The notes under the pieces are model-generated. The model did no database searches. It worked only from the letters and a program-made list of their open reading frames with translations, and was not told the origin of the DNA. A DNA stretch of 64,000 nucleotides, taken from contig OX336337.1 in assembly GCA_946902875.1 (NCBI GenBank), positions 4,960,001 through 5,024,000 on the forward strand, read 5' to 3'. This document shows, one piece after another, positions 11,870 to 23,500 of this stretch. This DNA comes from Nematopogon swammerdamellus. Its lineage: Eukaryota > Arthropoda > Insecta > Lepidoptera > Adelidae. How positions within the stretch are numbered: position 1 is the first letter of the stretch; each line of letters starts with the position of its first letter. A program made the position numbers and the translations under genes.

Positions 11870-12555
11870 TGACTAAAAAAGCTGCCAAGTGCGAGTCGAA
11901 CTCGCGTGGAGAGGGTTCCATACCATTCAGTTTTTGTTTTTGTTTTTTTTTTTTATGGAAACTGACACGGTTGGCTACGTCACCTACAACATCCGTGATG
12001 TCAGCCCATAACACCGGGTGAACTTGGTGCCACGTCAGTGATTCCCTTCGGTCGTGCCGGCTACACTGAACTGGACGGAAAACACAAACTATTAACATAG
12101 CCGTTTCGACCGACCTTTCATTCAGTGCGGTGGTACCAACCCGGGGGGGTTAAACCCTACCACCTATATAGTAATATAAGACGGGAGTCATATCCCTTAG
12201 TTTTCCGTGAGAACTTTCAGACTTTGGTTTTTCGTTCAGGGTATTCTGTAAACTATAAGAGATTAATGGTCTATTTTCGTATATTTTCTTTAATAAACAT
12301 AATTATTATTTGTTTGTCTTATAACGACCCCTTTCCATTGATATGTCACATAAATAATGCACGTAAATTATTATATTTTTAACTTTCTAATTTGTTCCCC
12401 AAAATTGCCCTCCAATATTGAATCATCCGTCTGTGATTGGATCATCAAACTCTATATATCGTTTTCGTCCAGTATTTCGGTGAAAATAAGATATGACAGG
12501 CGGATAGACAGACAGACACGAGAGTGGTCCTATAAGGGTCCCGTTTTATTCCAAT
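11870..12555 (+). mobile_element. family P variant interrupted by a SINE
   Basis: 11878-11940 (CCAAGTGCGAGTCGAACTCG) continues after the SINE at 12202 (CCGTGAGAACTTTCAGACTT) to GGTCCTATAAGGGTCCCG; the uninterrupted form is at 44445-44780. Confidence 0.8.
11942..12201 (-). mobile_element. SINE, head B (partial) + body X, nested in family P variant
   Basis: Poly-T start, ATGGAAACTGACACGG, body X core, ends in ATATCCCTTAG of head B. From 12556 to 12966 nothing recognised. Confidence 0.85.
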
Positions 12556-12966
12556 AACACGTCATCCTTATCGCCCCTTGTTGCTTGGGATATTACGCTT
12601 TCCTGTCGCGCCGAAAGTGCCACCGCGAAGTGAAGTGGTGAAATTGTAGTCAATTTATCAAAGTGCTAAGTTGCTCATTATTTCGATCGGTAAGTGGCCG
12701 GCTGGCGCATTACTTTAGCCGTTGATGGCGATATGCGAACCTCGTCCACGTAACGAGATATTTTCTTAATAGGACTTATGCGTTATCTGCTGTTATTTGA
12801 ACGAAAATACTTTCTATTTCGTAATATAATGAACATTCGTATTTTCGGGATTTAATTTTTTTCGTGACTAGCCGCAACTGTGAATAGTCAAGTGACTACT
12901 ACTTACAAACAATTAATCCATACTACTATATTGACTGATAAACTCATACAGTCATTATACGATATC

Positions 12967-13299
12967 TACATACATACATACCATGCGCTGTATCTCGACA
13001 AATTGGGCGTAAGCAGAGTAATCGGTATTGTGCTGCAAGAACTACGGTAAATTACAGCGCAACACCGACCACCGCGCTTAGCAAAGTATTCTGACAAGAT
13101 AACTAAATCAAGCAGCAAGTAAGGCACGAAAGCCCACCTGCTGCATGACTCGGTGGAAGGACCAAGGTGCCAAGATGAGAGGTGGCTATCCTGTCGCCCT
13201 TTAGTAAATTTTGCACACAATTCCTTAGTCACCTTTTACGACATTCACGCGGAGAGATGCAGTGCGGCTATTCTTTTTAAGTGCCGGCCCCACACGGTA
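12967..13299 (-). mobile_element. SINE, head B + body Y
   Basis: Ends CGGCCCCACACGGT (head B inverted); body Y GTCGCCC, GCAGCAAGTAAGGCAC. From 13300 to 13960 nothing recognised. Confidence 0.8.
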
Positions 13300-13959
13300 C
13301 GGTAATCAGACACTTATTTGCAACAAATTAGACGGATAATGAGACGGACGGAAGAGGTAATATATGCAAAGAGGATCAACAGACAATGATCGCCTCAGCG
13401 CGCCCGACATGGTCAGCTCGGCATGTCGGCGAGCATGTCCGTACGAACGAGGCCTTGTCTGTCCGCGGCGAAGTAAAAACGATTCCGCGTGAATTATTCA
13501 TGTGGGCGTGAAAGCGACCGCTCGCAATGCAAGTGCAATTTGCGAGTGAAATTTGACAAGAGTGAATTAACGTGTAGGTACTGTGTAGGCCAAATATTGA
13601 ATAATCGCTTAAGCGATTTCGTCGTGTTCGGACTTACCTTCACTTTTGCCGTGGTACATTACCCACATAACTAAACTTAATGGCGAGGCATTTAGAGGAG
13701 GTAGGTAAGGAATTTATACGGGAAAATGTGGAACGCCCATCTATTTCCTCCAAAGTACGTGTAAAACGATTCCATAAAAAAAAAAGTTGTCAAACAAGCT
13801 TGAAAATTTCATCAACGACCAGTTTCGGTTTACTGCTATAGGCCTCTCGCAAGGCACTCATCCATCGACTATCATAAAACATGTCTATAATTTCGTGATT
13901 TTTTTAAAAATACATGACATAAAACGGTCTAGGCCAAAACACTTTTCACAAATATTTTA

Positions 13960-14540
13960 ATAATTTATTTTATTTATTTCCAAATATCAGCTATTCTTTA
14001 ATATCCTATATTACTATTTAAAACCTTAAACTAATGAAATTAAAATTAAAATCTATCTACAAAATAAACCAACAACTGCATAAATAAGACCCCTAAATAA
14101 TAAAAATACCTAAAATGATATTTCGTTCAGGGACCTCGTCCCCGGAATGAGTCCCAGCTCTCATAAGTACATTGCACATTCAATTGGACTTCAGGCTTGT
14201 GCACTTCAGAATCTGGGTGCCACACATTGACTTACACTTAATTCCATGTCTCTCAGATATAATACGATTGAAAAGTATTTTCATTGTATTAATTCAAAAG
14301 TATTAATATAATTGCAAATTTTATATCGTTAATTTCTGCCACCAAATGAAGTTTGACCGCAAAAGAGATGTCAAATAGGCAATTTCTATCACTTAGGAAG
14401 GGGGTAAGAGATTGCTCGTATGCAATACCCCTTGCCTTTAGAGTAAGCACCGTTACACCAGTCAGCAATAACATAAATCATGTAAATAGTATTACTTCTC
14501 TGTATGCAAATGTTTATCACACTCAATAAATGGTTTTTTA
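13960..14540. other. AT-rich, possible LINE 3' remnant upstream of exon 1
   Basis: Contains GGACCTCGTCCCCGGAATGA and a (TTTA)n run at 14535-14553. No coding sequence supported; the exon 1 pyrimidine tract follows. Confidence 0.4.
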
Positions 14541-14616
14541 TTTATTTATTTATTATTTGTGTATGCGTGTAGAATGCGAACATACATGTGAAAATGCCCC
14601 TCTTCTCTCCGCGCAG

Positions 14617-14861
14617 GCAGGATGTACGAAGGCGTCGCCGTCTACGCCGCATCCACCGCATCCACCACTTCCGGTTCCGGGCGGCGCGCGGCCGGAAGCG
14701 GGGCGAGCGGGGCGCGGCGCGTGCGCCTCGTGCGGCTGGTGCGGCCGCGCAGGGCGGCGCCCGCCTTCGGCTTCTCGCTGCGGGGCGGGCGGGAGCACGC
14801 GGCGGGGTTCTTCGTCACCAAGGTCGAGATCAACTCGGAGGCGCAGCGTCAGGGACTAAAG
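14617..14861 (+). CDS. Ush1c: harmonin exon 1 of window: linker and first half of PDZ1
   Basis: Follows a pyrimidine-rich tract (CCCCTCTTCTCTCC) and two alternative AGs 4 nt apart (14616 and 14620). The frame is fixed by PDZ1: ATG at 14622, a Ser/Gly/Ala/Arg-rich lead, then RRVRLVRLVRP, the carboxylate-binding loop AFGFSLRGG and a strand reading GFFVTKVEINSEAQRQGLK. It ends in AAG with donor GTGTGT at 14862, phase 0. The ATG could be internal, because it lies only 2-6 nt past a good acceptor and the harmonin N-domain is missing; upstream exons probably exist. A SINE starts 47 bp after the donor. Confidence 0.85.
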
Positions 14862-17488
14862 GTGTGTTCCGCCGGTGTCCTGCGAATGTTTTTTCAAAAC
14901 ATATTTGTACCGTGTGGGGCCGGTACTTTAATAGAATAGCCCCACTGCATCTCTCCCCGTGTATGTCCTAAAAGGCGACTAAGGGATATGACTCCCTTCT
15001 TATATTACTAGGTGGTAGGGTTTAACCCGCCCGGGTTGGTACCACCGCACTGAATGAAAGGTCGGTCGAAACGGCTATGTAAATAGTTTGTGTTTTCCGT
15101 CCAGTTCAGTGTAGCCGGCACGACCGAAGGGAAGGCTGACATGGCACCAAGTTCACCCGGTGTTATGGGCTGACATCACGGATGTTGTTGGTGATGTAGC
15201 CAACCGTGTCAGTTTCCATAAAAAAAAAAACAAATAAAAAAATGGTTTTCATACAAATGTGTATGGCCACGCCCCAATGTTTCGATGTTTCTGTGTAATG
15301 TTTAGAAAAAAACATTCGCAGAAGACGCGGCTTTAGACTTAACGTACATTTTACCGTGTGGGGCCGATGCTTAAAAATAATAGCCCCACTGCATCTCTTC
15401 CCGTGCACGTCGTTAAAGACGACTAAGGAATTTGGATGAGATGCCGTGCTAAAGGGCGACAGGACAGCGACATCTCACTTTGGCACGGTCCTTTCACCGA
15501 GTCATGCAGCAGGTGGGTTTTCGTGCTTAATTGCTGCTTGATAGTTATCTTGTTCGAATACTTTGCTATAAATGTGGTGGTCGATGTTGTCCTGTATCTA
15601 CAAGAGTACCTGCAGCACAACTCCGATTACTCTGCTTACCCGAATGTCAACACGCACGATTATTAACTTAAAAATAATTATTAAAACTAAAATAGGTACA
15701 CTGGCCGATATTGCCCGTGCGTCAGGTTTCCTGCTGATTTAGCGTTGAACTCTTTTGTAGAGGATACTACGAACATGTACCAGATTTGATGGAAAATAAT
15801 TTGCTCGAGTACAGTAGGCCTATTCTGCATGTCAAATGACAATTCCCAGTTGACGGTATATTCCCAGTTGCATGCCAGTTTTCGCAAAACATTCGTATTC
15901 TGCACGCAAAACTGGCGATGAACGTATAATGCCGTTAGCTGGATGACTACTGGGAAATCTATAATCTTTGCGCGCCGTTATCGTGAATATATATAGTTTC
16001 ATCTCGCTCGGTTATTCGAAGGAAAAAGGGATGTATTGTGAGAAATGCATGAGTCTATCACAAACACGCCAAGATTATGGAGCATGTGCAACACTGCGCT
16101 GCAGATATGTAATATTGTATTCTTTGGCTGCAGCTGTCAAGTTTAAATTATAGGACTGGTGTTTTATCTTATTATAAATTTGCACATAGACTGAATATTT
16201 CAAGTAATATCCATAATATTAGATAAAATCTGTGTGTGGAAGTGTTATATTCTATATCCAGCGAGCCAAATTCAAGAAATACTACCATAAAAAAAGTGAC
16301 CTTTAAAAAATGCGATACGTATTCGCTCCAAGAAATCAATGTTACCGGTGAGCCAAGAGTGAAGAAAATACATTCCGCGATACGCTCACGGCTACTGCAA
16401 CATACCTATGACAAGGAAGTAGCGGAATACTGCAAGTTTTGATGTTATCAGCTGAGACATACATAACCTACAACGGACATACATTTGGAGGGTTCTCTGG
16501 ACTAAGGCGCTTGCAGAAGTAAATAGGCTGAGCCGGAAGTGTTCTTCGACTAGATGGCGTGAGTAACGTGATATTTATTTATAATATAACACGACCCATA
16601 CCCAATCTTCATTACATAACCTAACTTTTATAGATATACTTATTGTACTTCGGCACCATTGAGCTATACGTTGTACCATTGAGCTATACAACGTACATAC
16701 ATCTCAATGTTCGGCACAGATTGGCTCGAACTTGCTAGGGGCATATCGCGGTACCTCCGAGCACCGCAGGCGATTAGCCCACGACCCGAGGGGCAGTAGC
16801 TAGATTTTAGAGTCCTTCACTCCTGTTGCAGTACAGCTATATACCTGCCGGTAGATCTACGGGACAAAGAGCCGATCGCAAAGCCAAATAATATATGCAT
16901 GATTAGCTAGTTAATTTAGTCTACACACTCTTATATATTCATACACTGTTAGGTATATTATGTTTCACTGTTAAAATTGTTATATTATTATTACAGTACA
17001 TTAGAAAATTAGGTATAACATTGACTATAAGTATAGATATATAAGTACATACTTAGTGGAATATTAACTGTAATTAAATTACAAATTTAAAAAACCCCCG
17101 ACTCTTAAAAAGTCAAAAATAATTTCCGTTTACTTACTTAAAGGAGTCGGTAGACCGCTAAGTGAATTCCCGCGCAACTTTTGAGTCTTTATATTTAATT
17201 TACTTAGCGGTCCCCCGACTCCTTTAAGTAAGTAAACGGAAATTATTTTTGACTTTTTAAGAGTCGGGGGTTTTTTAAATTTGTAATTTAACTTTTATTT
17301 GAAGCTTTTTAAAAAAAACCGCATGCAAATCGGTCCACTTTTTAAGATAATTATTTTTTTTATTACTTAATTACTTTATTACTTGATTAAAAACATAGCT
17401 AAGAACCATCCCGATTAAACAAGCTTCCTAATAAAAAAAACCGCATCCAAATCGGTCCATCCGTTTGGGAGCTACGATGCCACAGACA

Positions 17489-17529
<41 letters not shown>

Positions 17530-20500
17530 AACTTATAACACCCCTCCGTTTTTTTCGTCGGGGGTTAAAAATAGAGCACACATAGCGGTACGTGTCACAG
17601 GATATTGTTGTTTATTATACACTTATATACACATACATATAGACACTTGTATTTGTACGTATTAACCATAGAATTATTGTTGTTAATTATATGTGACACT
17701 TGTATTTGCATGTGCTGACTATACCTAAGAATTCTAAAAGGATAGGTAGTACTACATAAATTATATATATATATAAACATAGTGACTACTACTGACATAC
17801 TTGTCGTGTTACTTATTCTGGTTTCTGCTAACCGAGTTGACCTTTTTTTTTTTCATGCGCACACGGAGCGGCGCACGGGCTGCAATGGTCAGCGAGAGCG
17901 ACGGGCACCTGCAGAGCCTGCTACAGCAGACGGAGGAGCTGCGCGAGCTGAACGGGCGCCTCCTCACCGAGCAGGACGACAACTCTGCCGCGTTTGAGAA
18001 CGTCTTGGCAGACAACGCTCGGCTCCAAGCGGTGCTCGTCAAGAAGGAGAGGTGCCTCGCGGAGCTCCAGGAGAGTGAGGAGAAGTGCATGGACATGATC
18101 TACTGGTATGAGAATAACCAGGAGTTTGAGAAAGTCTGGACTCCAACAACGCACTGCACAAGGAGTTGCTGGAGACGCGGAGCAATAAGGACAGCAGCTG
18201 CTCGTCCTCCTACGACGGGGCGGTGGAGTAACTGCGCGACGTGAGGGACCGGCTGACCATTGAGAGGAAGCAGAATGTCGCGCTGCGGATAGTTTTATCA
18301 TTTATTTATCAAGACGGTTTATCATGCCTATTTTGAGAGCATCATGTCATATGGCATTATGTTTTGGGGAAATGCAGCAGATTCAAATAGAATATTTTTA
18401 TTACAGAAGAGGGCCTTGCGGTACATGTTAAATATGAAAACTAGAGATACTTATAGGACAGCGTTCGGCGAGATAGGAATCATGCATGACTTTACCAAGT
18501 GCATATGTTTACCAGAACATATGCTATGCCAGAAAATACATTCATGATTGCTCTCTTAATTCCGACAATCATAACTATGATACACGGTGTAAGAATAATG
18601 TACAACTAATAAGACATAGATTAGCTAAAACGTCAAAAAGCTTTATTTTTAATAGTGTTAGATTTTATAATAAACTGTATTCTAACATTAAACAATTAGA
18701 TGATAATAATTTTAAACGACGGATTAAAATAATGTTAATTGAAAAGAGTTATTTTATTACACTATTAAGGATGCATTAACTGACCGTAATTTTATCTAAG
18801 AGTTTGACTACTGTTTTCCCCACTTACAAATTTTGACAATTGGATACACTTTGTATCATTAGATTTTTAATATGACTTATTACATTTCTTTGTAATAAAT
18901 GTAAACTACTTGTTTTTATTTGACGTGATATATGAAGTATCAAAATTGACGTTGGTACTATACACCAGATACCTATAGGTAATTTAAATAGGCAGTGTGC
19001 TCATATTCTTGAGTATTCATGTTTATGCTGTAAATATCAATGTTCTTGTGAGCGGTAGTATGGGTTAATTATTGGAAATTACTTTAATATAATACTTATT
19101 TACTAACAAAACATTGTGACTTGCGAAGTTTGTTTGTCAGTTCTTCTTCGCATTGAATTTATTTAGAACTGGCGGAATTTTCGACATGACCAAGCGTTGG
19201 TTACCTACCTATGGATGAAATTATACAATAAACAATAAGTATTGCCAGCCTAACGTTTTTAAGGCGCTTTCTAGAATTTTGCATTCGCACGGCTGTATTG
19301 ATAATATTTTAAAAAATATAATCGATACATTTTGTAGGTAGACGACGAAACATCTTATTAATTAATTACTTATAAATTAGATGTTAATTTATGTTTTTCT
19401 CGGATACATTAAAAAAAAGGTTATAAAATTTTTGACAAAATTTTGATAAACAAGGTGGCAACACAAATCATTGTCGTCGTAGCCAACCTTTGTTTTTTTT
19501 TATGGAAACTGACGGTTGGCTACCTCACCTACTAACTCCGTGATGTCAGCCCATAACACCGGGTGAACTAGGTGCCATGTCAGTGCATCCCTTCATTTCA
19601 TGTCGGCTACAATGAACTAGACGGAAAACACAAACTATTTACATAGCCGTTTCGACCGACATTTCATTCAGTGCGGTGGTACCAACCCGGGCAGGTTGAA
19701 CCCTACCACCTAGTAAGGTAAGAAGGGAAGGGACCTACAGTTTAACGTGGAATCCGAACCACAGTCAGCCTCCAACGGTTGAGCGGTCACCCATCCAAAT
19801 ACTGACCGCACCCAGCGTTGCTTAACAATCAATAGCAACAGTCAACTGTCTGCACCACTGAGCTGTCGAAGCTGACAATAGTAGCCTTGTAGTAATTTGT
19901 TGTAAAATATATTCATTTGTTTTAGTTTTAAATAATACTTTTTTTTTATTTCTTCATTCATTTACCTTAATACCTTTATTACCTTATACTACTTACCTAA
20001 ACTTATTTACCTAGTAAGGTAAGAAGGGAGGGGAACTACAGTTTAACGTGGAATCCGAACCACGGTCAGCCTCCAACGGTCGAGCGGTCACCCGCCAGAG
20101 GAGAAACTGACCGCACTCAGCATTGCTTAACAACAGTCGACTGACCGCACCATGAGCTACTGAGGCTGACGAATTTCCTTATCCCTTAGTCGACTTTTAC
20201 GACATGCGACGGGGAGAGATGCAGTGGGGCTATTATTTTTAAGTACCGGCCCCACACGGTAGAACGCACGGTTGTTGTCTTGCTTGTCATTATTTTGGTC
20301 GGTTCGTCAAAGAGTTTGCGATTTGTAATGGAACTGCCGTCGCCTCCGCCGCCGCCGCCCCGCCGCCGTCCACGGGAAGGCGAGGCTCCAATGCGGCAGC
20401 TGGGAGAAGGGTAGGTACCTATATAAATTTTTTCGTCAGTATATTCACAAATTAAAATTTCCCGACATTTATGCATCATTTGTACCAATTTTATTTATTT

Positions 20501-23500
20501 TTTTTTTTTTTGTAATCCGGTATGGGTGGCTGAGTCAGAGGGGCCAAAGCGCATGCTCCGACCAGCCGATATCACCACTGAGAAGATAGGTGCCATACCG
20601 GAGACTTCCCTGGATTGCTGGCTATACTGGACTAGAGGAGAACACAACCGAGGCTGCTATGCGGCCATCTTACATCCAGTACGGTGGTACCAACCCAGTC
20701 GGCTACAATTTGAGCCTACCACCTAGTAAGGGGCAAGAGAAGGGACCTACAGTTTTACACCGGTTCCGAACGGTGAAGCTGCAGATGTAGTATGCACGTA
20801 AATTTGTTTTTCGTTAGAAAAAACTCATAGTTACACGCCGACCGGATTCGAACCGAGGACCTCTCGCATGAGGAGCCGATGCCCAAACCACTCGGCCACC
20901 CGCCGCTTATAAACAGAAACAGAATATCGACAGAAATCCTATTTCTATACAGGTAGTCCTATACAGTCACTTGCCACATTATATATATAATAAAAATCAT
21001 CGGGTTTTCTGATTTAAAAGAACTCGACGAAATATAAGTGAAATTTTATAAGTAGGTACTACCTACGGGTACTACGGTCTTTGGTTATAAGCAACGACAT
21101 ACGTTGCCCCTAGACTAGCGGATGAATCTCAGGCGAAATCTCCTGAGAACTCTCAGTGACAGTTGTCAAAAGTGTTTCAAGAATACGAAATGTTTGGCAT
21201 CCCATTCAAAGTAACGGCGTACTACGTGGCTAAATGTCAAATTCCATGACAGCCAGGTCCAGACTGCGTTCCGCGGATTTCAAGAATACGAATGTTTTGT
21301 CAGGCAGGAAAATCGTCAGTTTAGCGTGTAATTTCGCCTGAGAAGCGCCTGAGCGGAGTTGCCGAATAGACCTCCTGTACAAGGTCGGTGATGCAAAATA
21401 TCGTTAAATTTAACGCCAGAGGCAATGTTTACCAGTACAGTTTGAACAGTTGACTCTAAAAGTGAAAATACAACTGTGTATATGAAAATTTGATTTTTCT
21501 GCGCAGTCTTCTGTCTTAGCGGCGTATATTGCTCTCTGAATTATACGCCGCTCAGGATTCAGAATCAGACTCAGATATAAATTTCGCCATAAAGAACACA
21601 CGACATTAACAATATTTCATTGAGACCTTATGCATATTCAGTATGTATTTTTATTAGAAAAATGCAAAGCGAAAATCATTGGAAAAAATACATCCCGGCC
21701 AGGATGTCTAATAAAAATATATATAAAAAGCGAGTACGTGCTTAGTACTAACATATAAAACATAAAATATTAATATTCAGTATGGTTCGTCATAATTTTT
21801 AGGTTTCCGTACCCCATACGGAAGCCTGTCTGTCTGTCTGTCCGTTTGTCTGCCTGTCCTGTCCTACTGTTGTATCTTTGTAACCGTAATAGCTAGCCGG
21901 TTGAAATTTTCACGGAATATGTGTTATTTTGGCGTACATAACAACAAATAATAAAAAATGTATAATGTGAAAAATTCAGGAAAAGAAAAATACAAGAAAC
22001 GTGTTTTTTTAACTTTTTTTTTGTGGTGTGGAAACCTCGGTACGCGCGTACGACTCGCACTTGGCCGGTTTTTTGTGTCATGTCTCGTTCAGCAGTGCAA
22101 TCTATAACGAAGAACCGAGTAAGAAAGCTTATAGAGATTTTTTTTAAATATAACTTACATACTAAGTTTTAATTACGTTAAACATACTACGAATATGTCC
22201 AAGCAAAAAATAACAAATATTAAGCGAGGATATATTCATAAAAAAAGATAATACAATACCTAAACTGAGTGGGTAATTCTCGTGATGTGTGTTTTGAAAG
22301 CCTAATGCAAGCGAAGTGATAGATAACGAGCTTCGTCGTATGACGTCATATGCACTCATCGGTAACCTGTACCCTAATCACGAGATTTAACCTACTACGT
22401 TACGCCGCCGTGTTCTCCGTATCATTTTGTATGGAGAAACGAATTTCGCAAATCTATCAATAGAGGCGCTGCTCCGTTTCTCCATACAAAATAATGCGGA
22501 GAAGTGCGCCGCTAAAGAAGTTTTCACTTCAAAAATCAATCAGGCAGGACAGATCGGTAGGTTTTTGAAAACACGATTATATTAACTTCGCTCGATAGAA
22601 AAAATAAAAAATGCCTCTGAATTTACTTTTAAAAAAATTGGTTGTCTGTAAAGTCGGTTTACGGACGATAGTTACGTGATGACGTGGAATAATCGTAGTA
22701 CATAGATCAAAGATCAGTAATTTCTATTTCCAGTAGAAAGATTAATCATCTTGTGACTGGCCATCAAAACTTCTGTTGTCTGATCTGTTGACAGTTTTAC
22801 TTCTTAAGACGTTTCCATGGTAACTTTGAATATCAACGTGACACGCTTTCGTGCGTGCAGCCGGTGCTCATCAATTTATAAGACGTGACGTCATCACGTC
22901 AAAACGTATAGGACTTAACGTGACCCAAGCAAGGTTTAAAAAAAATCTATTTCGTTGTATCTATTTTTGAAGTGCGCTTGGCACTTTTTTTAGATGGGTA
23001 AAAAATGTGAAACTCGTCTCAGATCCGTAGCCTGATCGAAAAAGCGTAAGATTCGTTGAAATTATGGATGAAAGTTGATTTTTCTGAGAAATAAACTTTT
23101 TGATGTAAAATAATTATAATAGTTCTGTAGTTTTTATGTAAGTAGTAATTTTTTATGTAATATAAATTATTGTCATGTTTGTCTACGATAGCGCAATAAA
23201 TTAATATTGTATTTTACCACATAAATGATAGTACTTTTATACTGATAAATAAAACAATTCGTGCGAAATTATTCCCTAACCATTCCAAAATATTCAAAAA
23301 TGCACAACGTTGATGTTTAAGTTTTCACTTCTGCCGGCACTCCCGGAGTGCAACCTTAGGCTTTTTTATAGAAAGCACGACATGTGGCCCCGAGCAACTC
23401 ATAAGGTGTCTAACGACGCCCATGGACATTCGGTCGTACGCGAGGTTTGCGAATGCCATGCCGGCCTGACAAGTGCCAATTCACGCATCTCTTGCATGAC

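Noticed and set aside
14530..14971. Alternative frames over exon 1 rich in Ala/Arg
   Set aside because: GC-rich overlap artefacts; only one frame encodes PDZ1.
20820..20907. Genuine tRNA-Leu/Ser gene (also at 55594 and 56459)
   Set aside because: A and B boxes are present but followed by SINE body and poly(A), with no proper tRNA folding of the 3' half.
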